NCBI RefSeq assembly: GCF_013409505.1
Contig: NZ_JACCBN010000001.1
Location: forward strand, 5,642,001-5,706,000
Source of the DNA: Actinomycetospora corticicola
Lineage (GTDB): Bacteria; Actinomycetota; Actinomycetes; Mycobacteriales; Pseudonocardiaceae
Length of the DNA: 64,000 bases
Reading direction: 5' to 3'
The notes under the pieces are model-generated. The model made no database searches. It was not told the DNA's origin and saw only the letters and a program-made list of their open reading frames with translations. Below are positions 59,253 through 64,000 of this stretch, one piece after another. Made by a program: the position numbers and the translations under genes. Within the stretch, counting starts at the first letter, position 1, and every line of letters begins with the position of its first letter.

Positions 59253-59523
59253 GCGCATCGCGGCCCTGGTGGCGGAACTGGACGCCGAGGTCGCCGCCGG
59301 TCTCGACGACGGGGCACTCGCTCGCCTCGACCCCGGCACCGCGCGCCGGCTCGTCGGCGTCGCCGGACGGTGCTGGGCGGTCGCCGCCGAGGAGGGGCAC
59401 GACCCGCCGTCGGGAACCGATCTCAGCCCGACCGACGCGGTGGTGCTCGCGACCGCCGCCCTGCGCAGCAACGACCTGAACCCGTTCGACCTCGCCCTGT
59501 GGTTCTCGAGGAGCTCGTCATGA
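59239..59523 (+). CDS. Small hypothetical protein of the Rieske/amidohydrolase operon
   Basis: 94 residues from GTG 59239 with CGGAGGG upstream, overlapping genes on both sides (14 bp with the Rieske gene; ATGA with the amidohydrolase). I recognise no family. It is mostly helical: RIAALVAELDAEVAAGLDDGALARLDPGTARRLVGVAGRCWAVAAEEG, then DLSPTDAVVLATAALRSNDLNPFDLALWFSRS. One Cys, no membrane segment, no signal peptide. Tight coupling suggests it is an accessory subunit or adaptor of the operon's enzyme. Confidence 0.75.
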   Translation: MSRSERIAALVAELDAEVAAGLDDGALARLDPGTARRLVGVAGRCWAVAAEEGHDPPSGTDLSPTDAVVLATAALRSNDLNPFDLALWFSRSSS

Positions 59524-60740
59524 CGATCACGCCCGACCCGGCGGTGCGGCGCCTGCCCACGCAGGAGATCACCACCACCACCGACACCCGCGAGATCCTC
59601 GCGAACGCGCGGCGGGACACCGAGCGCTACGGCCTCGACGACTACTTCATCGTCGACGTCGACTCCCACCACGTGGAGCTCGACTCGTGGCCGGAGATCC
59701 TGCAGTACCTCGACAGCCCGGTGCTGCGCGACAGCGCGAACCAGATGATGCGGAACTGGCCCAACGCGGCGCGCCTGGCCCTGCACAACCACTCGCCCGG
59801 CCTGACGATGCAGGACGTCTCCGGGCGCATCCCGCACCAGGCGTCGCTCGGGGAGGAGACCCCGGGCACGACGTCGGGCGCGGACCGGGACGCGACGCTG
59901 GTGCGGCGCGCGATGGACGCGATGTCGATCGACGTCCAGGTCGTGTTCCCGCAGCCGATGCTGGAGACGGGGCTGCACCCGCAGCCGGAGGTCGCGACGG
60001 CGCTGCTGCAGGCCTACAACCGCTGGTTCACCGCCGAGGTGCTGCCCCGCGAGCCGCGCATCCGGACGATGCTGGGGCTGCCGTTCGAGAACCCGGACGC
60101 CTGCCTGGAGACGATCGAGGAGTTCGCCGACACCCCCGGCGTCATCGGGTTCCTCGTGACCTCCCAGCGGCACGCCGGGGTGCACCGCAACGCGTACATG
60201 CCGGTGTACCGGGAGCTGGAGCGCCGCGGCCTGCCGATCGGGTTCCACGCGGGGCCGAACCAGGCCGACACGATGACCTCGACGATGAACCGGTTCCTCT
60301 CGGCCCACGCGATGAGCTTCGTGACCTGCAACATGACCCACATGACCAACTGGGTGGTCAACGGCATCCCGGAGCGGTTCCCGGGGCTGAAGACCATCTG
60401 GATCGAGAGCGGCCTCGCGTGGTTGCCGTTCATGATGCAGCGGCTCGACCACGAGTACTCGATGCGCCAGTCGGACGCCCCGCTGCTCACGCGCCCGCCG
60501 TCGCACTACATCCGCGAGATGTACTACACCTCGCAGCCGATGGAGTGGACCGACGACAAGCTGCTCGCGGCCACGCTCGAGGCGATCGACGCGGAGAACA
60601 CGCTGATGTACTCCAGCGACTGGCCGCACTGGGACTTCGACGTCCCGGGCCGGATCGCCGCGCTGCCGTTCGTGTCCGAGCACGGCAAGCGCAACATCCT
60701 CGGCGAGACGGCGCGGAAGGTGTTCTCGCTGGGTGGCTGA
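59520..60740 (+). CDS. Amidohydrolase 2 (ACMSD-like) family enzyme
   Basis: 406 residues. The TIM-barrel metal site is visible: IVDVDSHHVELDSW near residue 45, PIGFHAGPNQ (His), CNMTHMTNWVVNGIPERFPGLKTIWIESGLAWLPFMMQRLDHEY, and YSSDWPHWDFD with the terminal Asp. Such enzymes decarboxylate or hydrolyse aromatic or cyclic acids (ACMSD, gamma-resorcylate decarboxylase and relatives). The N-terminal 45 residues are an extension. With a Rieske partner and LysR control, degradation of an aromatic or phenolic compound is the likely context; the substrate is not identifiable. A palindrome begins four bases after the stop. Confidence 0.85.
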   Translation: MTITPDPAVRRLPTQEITTTTDTREILANARRDTERYGLDDYFIVDVDSHHVELDSWPEILQYLDSPVLRDSANQMMRNWPNAARLALHNHSPGLTMQDVSGRIPHQASLGEETPGTTSGADRDATLVRRAMDAMSIDVQVVFPQPMLETGLHPQPEVATALLQAYNRWFTAEVLPREPRIRTMLGLPFENPDACLETIEEFADTPGVIGFLVTSQRHAGVHRNAYMPVYRELERRGLPIGFHAGPNQADTMTSTMNRFLSAHAMSFVTCNMTHMTNWVVNGIPERFPGLKTIWIESGLAWLPFMMQRLDHEYSMRQSDAPLLTRPPSHYIREMYYTSQPMEWTDDKLLAATLEAIDAENTLMYSSDWPHWDFDVPGRIAALPFVSEHGKRNILGETARKVFSLGG

Positions 60741-60743
60741 CGC

Positions 60744-60789
60744 CCTGTGAGTACTTTTCCGTGTCCTGGCACGGATGAGTACTCACAGG
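60744..60789. repeat. 20-bp inverted repeat after the amidohydrolase gene
   Basis: CCTGTGAGTACTTTTCCGTG and CACGGATGAGTACTCACAGG, two mismatches, loop TCCTGG. Probable terminator of the operon. The GTGAG ends and internal A/T run resemble the hairpin at 50718. Confidence 0.8.
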
Positions 60790-60808
60790 TGCGGAGCACA
60801 CCTCGCTC

Positions 60809-61183
60809 ATGAGCGGATTCGTGCGCCCGGCCGGGACCGGCGAGACCTACGACTTCGACGGCGCCGTGTTCACGGTGAAGGCCGCCGGGGACGACACCGA
60901 GGGTCGGGTGTCGGTCATGGAGCAGGCGGCACCGGTCGGGCTCGTCGTCGCGCCGCACACCCACGAGGGCGAGGACGAGATGTTCCACGTGCTCGCCGGT
61001 CGGGTCGGCGGGCGGTGCGGCTCCGACGAGTTCACCGCGGACACCGGCGCGTTCATCTTCCTGCCGCGCGACGTCGAGCACTCGCTCTGGGTGCTGGGCG
61101 ACGAGCCGGTGCGGATGCTGACGATCTGCGGCCCGGCGACGTTCGACGCGCTCGTCCGCGAGCAGGGGCGTCGTCGCGGGTAG
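60809..61183 (+). CDS. Cupin-domain protein
   Basis: 124 residues, a single cupin barrel. Motif 1 is PHTHEGEDEMFHVLAGRVGG with two His and Glu as metal ligands; motif 2 is GAFIFLPRDVEHSLWVLG with the last His. Metal binding is therefore likely intact. Function is not assignable: small cupins include isomerases, dioxygenases and ligand binders. It follows the amidohydrolase operon on the same strand after the palindrome, so it is probably a separate unit. Confidence 0.78.
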   Translation: MSGFVRPAGTGETYDFDGAVFTVKAAGDDTEGRVSVMEQAAPVGLVVAPHTHEGEDEMFHVLAGRVGGRCGSDEFTADTGAFIFLPRDVEHSLWVLGDEPVRMLTICGPATFDALVREQGRRRG

Positions 61184-61191
61184 CCCCGCCC

Positions 61192-61761
61192 ATGGCGAAG
61201 GGCACGCAGGACTACGAGAAGGACTACACCGACCCCGAGCTGCGCGAGCGCCTCAAGGAGGAGATCAAGGCCTCCGACAAGGGCGGCGCCCCCGGGAAGT
61301 GGTCCGCGCGCAAGAGCCAGCTGCTCACCCAGGAGTACGAGAAGCAGGGCGGGGACTACGAGCACGAGGACGAGCCCACCGAGCAGCAGCGCAGCCTGAA
61401 GCAGTGGACCGACGAGGACTGGCAGACCGCTGACGGCTCCACCGAGGCCCGCGGCGAGGACGGCACCGACCGCTACCTCCCGAAGAAGGCGTGGGAGGAG
61501 CTCTCCGACGAGGAGAAGGAGAAGACGCGCGCCAGGAAGAAGGACGCGTCGAAGAAGGGCCAGGGCACCGTCGCGAACACCGACGAGGCCAAGCAGGCCC
61601 GCACGGACGCGAAGCTCGAGGAGATGAACGCCGACGACGCCGTCAAGCGGGCGACGTCGATGGAGCCCGACGAGGCGGAGAAGGCCCTCGAGCACGAGAA
61701 GGACACGAAGGACCGCAAGACGGTGAAGCAGAAGCTCGAGAAGGTCGCGGCGAAGGACTAG
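61192..61761 (+). CDS. Highly charged DUF5872-like protein
   Basis: 189 residues, nearly half Glu, Asp, Lys and Arg. The central PGKWSARKSQLLTQEYEKQGGDY and RYLPKKAWEELSDEEKEKTRARKKDASKKGQG match the DUF5872 pattern (a Trp-Ser-x-Arg-Lys motif and a Leu-Pro-x-x-Ala-Trp motif), found in a variety of DNA- and stress-associated proteins. The rest is predicted helical and coiled (ALEHEKDTKDRKTVKQKLEK). No signal peptide or membrane segment. Its stop shares the four bases CTAG with the stop of hrpB on the other strand. Confidence 0.7.
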   Translation: MAKGTQDYEKDYTDPELRERLKEEIKASDKGGAPGKWSARKSQLLTQEYEKQGGDYEHEDEPTEQQRSLKQWTDEDWQTADGSTEARGEDGTDRYLPKKAWEELSDEEKEKTRARKKDASKKGQGTVANTDEAKQARTDAKLEEMNADDAVKRATSMEPDEAEKALEHEKDTKDRKTVKQKLEKVAAKD

Positions 61762-64000
61762 GGGCGCCGCGGGTCCTCCGGCCACGCGTGCTTCGGGTAG
61801 CGCCCGCGCAGGTCGGCGCGCACCTGCCGGTAGCCCTCGCCCCAGAACGACGCCAGGTCGGCGGTCACGGCCGCCGGCCGTCCCGCGGGTGAGAGCAGGT
61901 GCACGACGACGGGTACCCCGGCCAGCTCCGGCGCGCGCTCCCATCCGAACGCGTGCTGGAGCTTCAGCGCGACGGTGGGTTTCTCCGGGTCGGCGTAGTC
62001 CACGCGTACCCGTCGCCCGTCGGGGGTGGTGACGTGCGTCGGGGCGAGCTCGTCGAACCGGGACGCCTCGGGCCACGGCAGCAGCGCTGTCAGGGGTGGG
62101 GTGAGCCGGGCGAGGTCGGCACGACGGCGGACGCGGGAGAGGTCGAGCCACTCGTCGGCCCGCGCCAGGAGTGACGCGTCGTCGACGGCGGGCCACGGGG
62201 CGCCGAGCGCGGTGTGCAGGAAGGCCAGGCGCTGCCGGAGCGACGTCGCCGCGTCGGTCCAGTGCAGCAGGCCGAGCCCCTCCTGTTCCAGCCCCTTCCG
62301 GACGGCGGGTGCGAGGGCTCTCGCCGTCGGCTTCGGGATCGGGCGCCGGGCGAGGACGATCGCGCCGAGCCTTTCGCGACGCTCCACCACGACGTCGCCG
62401 TCCTCCCAGTCGACCACCTCGTCGTCGGTGTGCAGGTGCGCGGCGGCGGTGCGGGCGAGGTCCTCGTCGATCGGCACGGCGAGCCGGACGCGCGCGACCC
62501 GGTCGCCGGGGCCCCGCGCCGCGTCCGCGACGGCGAGCCACTCCTGCCCGCGCAGTCCCGACTCCCGCCCGAGCTCGACCCCCGTGCCACCCGTCGTCAG
62601 GAACTCGCGGGAGTCGGCGCCGCGGGCGCGGGCGAGGCGGTCGGGGTAGGCGAGGGCGACGACCGTGGCGGCGCCGGTCGCGAGGGTGACGTCAGGCAGG
62701 CGCGCGCCGCTCGTGGCCTGTCTGGTGTGCGCCTCGCGGAGCGCCCGGTCGAGGCGGCGGACCTCGGCGCGCCAGCCCGGGTCGTCCCCGGAACGGGCGG
62801 CCCGCAGCCGGTCCTCGAGGTCGTCCGACCGTCCCGGTCCGCCGGTGGCGAGCAGGGCGACGACCTCGGCGGTCAGGCGGGCCCCGACGGCGTCCGCTCC
62901 GTCGAGCAGCGCCCGACCCAGCCGCGGGTGCACCCCGACGCCCGCGACCGCCCGGCCGCGCGAGGTGATCGACCCCCTATCGGCGTGCTCGGTTGCTCTG
63001 TCGTGAACGAGCCCGAGGCCGCGCAGGGTGGCGCGGGCGGCGTCGAAGGCGGGCGGCGGGGGAGCGTCGAGCAGGGCGAGTCCACCGGCGTCGGGCGTGC
63101 CCCAGCGGGCGAGCGCGAGGGCGAAGGCGGCGAGGTCGGCGTGGGCGACCTCGGGGTCGTCGTCGCGGTCGCGGTGGGCGTGCTCGGCCTCCGACCAGCA
63201 TCGATACGCAACGCCGGGTGCCTCCCGACCCGCGCGCCCCGCTCGCTGCGTGGCCGACGAGCGGGAGGCGAGCACGGTGACGAGGGCGTCGAGGCCGCGG
63301 GCGTGGTCCGTCCAGGGCTGCCGGGAGAGCCCGGCGTCGACGACGATCCGGACGCCCGGGACGGTCAGGCTCGTCTCGGCGATGGACGTGGTGAGGACGA
63401 CCCGCCGCGGGGTCGGCCGTGGCCCACCGCTGACGTCCGGCGCCAGCAGGTCGCCACGCACGCTCCCCGCGAGCACGACGTCCTGCGCCGCGCTGCTCAG
63501 CCCGCCGTGCAGGGGGAGCACCTCGGCGTCGACCCCGGAGAGTCGCCGCGCCACGTCGTCGATCTCGCGGCGGCCGGGGAGGAACACGAGGGCGTCGCCG
63601 TCGTGCTCGGCCAGTGCCCGACGCGTGGTCGCGGCGACGTGGTCGAGCAGGGCCGGCTCCACCCGCATGCCCTGGGGCGGCGGTACGGGGCGCGGCGGCG
63701 GGGACCAGACGACCGCGACGTCGTGCAGCGGGTCGGGGGCGGTGACGACGGGGCCGTCGAGGGCGTCGGCCAGCCGGTCGGCGGCGGCGGTCGCCGACGT
63801 CGCGAGGAGCCGGAGGTCGGGGCGCAGGACCCGGGCGTCGACGGTGAACGCGAGCGCCAGGTCGGTGTCGAGGTGGCGCTCGTGGCACTCGTCGAGGACG
63901 ACCGCGTCGACCCCGGCGAGCTCCGGGTCGTGCTGCAGGCGGGCGACGAGCAGGCCCGTCGTCACGACCTCGACGCGGGAACCCGGCTTCCGCTCGCCGC
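61758..64000 (-). CDS. hrpB: ATP-dependent helicase HrpB, N-terminus outside window
   Basis: The frame stays open to the right edge (at least 747 residues; full-length members have about 820-850). Visible: the end of RecA domain 1 (VEVVTTGLLVARLQ, VVLDECHERHLD as DECH box, LLATSATAAADRL), RecA domain 2 (VFLPGRREI, TSIAETSLTVPGVRIVVDAGL, QRAGRAGREAPGVAYR), a winged-helix/ratchet region, and the HrpB C-terminal domain ending GEGYRQVRADLRGRYPKHAWPEDP. The Walker A motif lies beyond the window. DEAH-type helicase of uncertain role in bacteria. Two segments coincide with dispersed intergenic repeats (62680-62739, 63417-63437). Confidence 0.92.
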   Translation of the reverse strand, partial: GERKPGSRVEVVTTGLLVARLQHDPELAGVDAVVLDECHERHLDTDLALAFTVDARVLRPDLRLLATSATAAADRLADALDGPVVTAPDPLHDVAVVWSPPPRPVPPPQGMRVEPALLDHVAATTRRALAEHDGDALVFLPGRREIDDVARRLSGVDAEVLPLHGGLSSAAQDVVLAGSVRGDLLAPDVSGGPRPTPRRVVLTTSIAETSLTVPGVRIVVDAGLSRQPWTDHARGLDALVTVLASRSSATQRAGRAGREAPGVAYRCWSEAEHAHRDRDDDPEVAHADLAAFALALARWGTPDAGGLALLDAPPPPAFDAARATLRGLGLVHDRATEHADRGSITSRGRAVAGVGVHPRLGRALLDGADAVGARLTAEVVALLATGGPGRSDDLEDRLRAARSGDDPGWRAEVRRLDRALREAHTRQATSGARLPDVTLATGAATVVALAYPDRLARARGADSREFLTTGGTGVELGRESGLRGQEWLAVADAARGPGDRVARVRLAVPIDEDLARTAAAHLHTDDEVVDWEDGDVVVERRERLGAIVLARRPIPKPTARALAPAVRKGLEQEGLGLLHWTDAATSLRQRLAFLHTALGAPWPAVDDASLLARADEWLDLSRVRRRADLARLTPPLTALLPWPEASRFDELAPTHVTTPDGRRVRVDYADPEKPTVALKLQHAFGWERAPELAGVPVVVHLLSPAGRPAAVTADLASFWGEGYRQVRADLRGRYPKHAWPEDPRRP
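62680..62739 (-). repeat. Family A palindromic repeat inside hrpB
   Basis: GCGAGGGTGACGTCAGGCAGG and CCTGTCTGGTGTGCGCCTCGC with a GC loop, the same arms and spacing as the intergenic copies at 2142, 2228 and 9692. In hrpB it encodes the stretch REAHTRQATSGARLPDVTLA in frame. Confidence 0.7.
63417..63437 (-). repeat. Family B repeat fragment inside hrpB
   Basis: A 21-bp exact match, on the opposite strand, to the first unit at 55356-55376, and similar to the array at 3351. It lies in the part of hrpB encoding the loop APDVSGGPRPTPRR, where HrpB proteins vary. Confidence 0.65.

Overview
The window is 64 kb of very GC-rich DNA (about 73% G+C by eye) with almost no non-coding space, frequent GTG starts, four-base GTGA/ATGA overlaps between genes, and probable leaderless mRNAs (TANNNT, then 6-8 nt, then GTG). 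This points to an actinobacterium. Two gene orders resemble Mycobacterium: mrp - DUF1003 - MgtE_N/CBS - (stress protein) - corA as around Rv1229c-Rv1239c, and the beta-propeller protein - rhlE - ferritin-like - DUF3107 - TetR - DUF3152 - moeZ as around Rv3206c-Rv3212. Overall I infer a Pseudonocardiales-type organism such as Pseudonocardia or Actinomycetospora; the genus is a guess. I saw no rRNA, tRNA, CRISPR array, insertion sequence or prophage, so this looks like resident chromosome. Both edges cut genes (a polysaccharide deacetylase at the left, hrpB at the right).

Layout. 1-3.4 kb: cell-envelope deacetylase with a LanC-like lipoprotein, then a divergent XRE-cupin regulator/GNAT acetyltransferase pair sharing a perfect palindrome. 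3.4-13.9 kb: Mrp Fe-S carrier operon, CoA-ester lyase and acyl-CoA dehydrogenase, stress protein, SRPBCC protein, MFS transporter, CorA, and a MaoC-type hydratase that may work with the lyase and dehydrogenase. 13.9-21 kb: PH-domain membrane protein, PHP phosphoesterase, Fe-S-type RecB-like nuclease, kynureninase operon, beta-propeller protein. 21-28.4 kb: the conserved rhlE-moeZ block. 28.4-32.3 kb: dicarboxylate transporter with a divergent response regulator and a convergent DcuS/CitA-type sensor kinase. 32.4-36.4 kb: a 1331-residue protein joining NodB deacetylase, processive GT2 synthase and membrane acyltransferase. 36.4-42.2 kb: AMP-ligase, formate/nitrite channel, MBL hydrolase, a beta-carbonic anhydrase broken by an in-frame TAA, MarR regulator, hydratase, small secreted protein.

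42.4-55.4 kb is the metabolic core. Menaquinone genes menB, menE and menC surround a gene whose single reading frame encodes a GlnR-like atypical receiver, a winged helix, and a complete siroheme/[4Fe-4S] nitrite/sulfite reductase. Downstream lie narK, nirB, nirD, hemD and a sirohydrochlorin chelatase: nitrite uptake, reduction by NADH, and siroheme supply. HemD here lacks the winged-helix tail carried by NnaR-type HemD proteins of related nitrate clusters, while a winged helix sits on the other siroheme enzyme. 55.4-64 kb: Ser/Thr kinase, OhrR, a LysR-controlled Rieske/amidohydrolase operon, cupin, charged DUF5872-like protein, and helicase HrpB.

Several families of palindromic intergenic repeats recur through the window. 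Copies of two of them lie in frame inside hrpB. The strongest candidates for something undescribed are the GlnR-like/reductase fusion, the deacetylase-synthase-acyltransferase fusion, the stop-interrupted carbonic anhydrase, and the bidirectional leaderless promoter palindrome.
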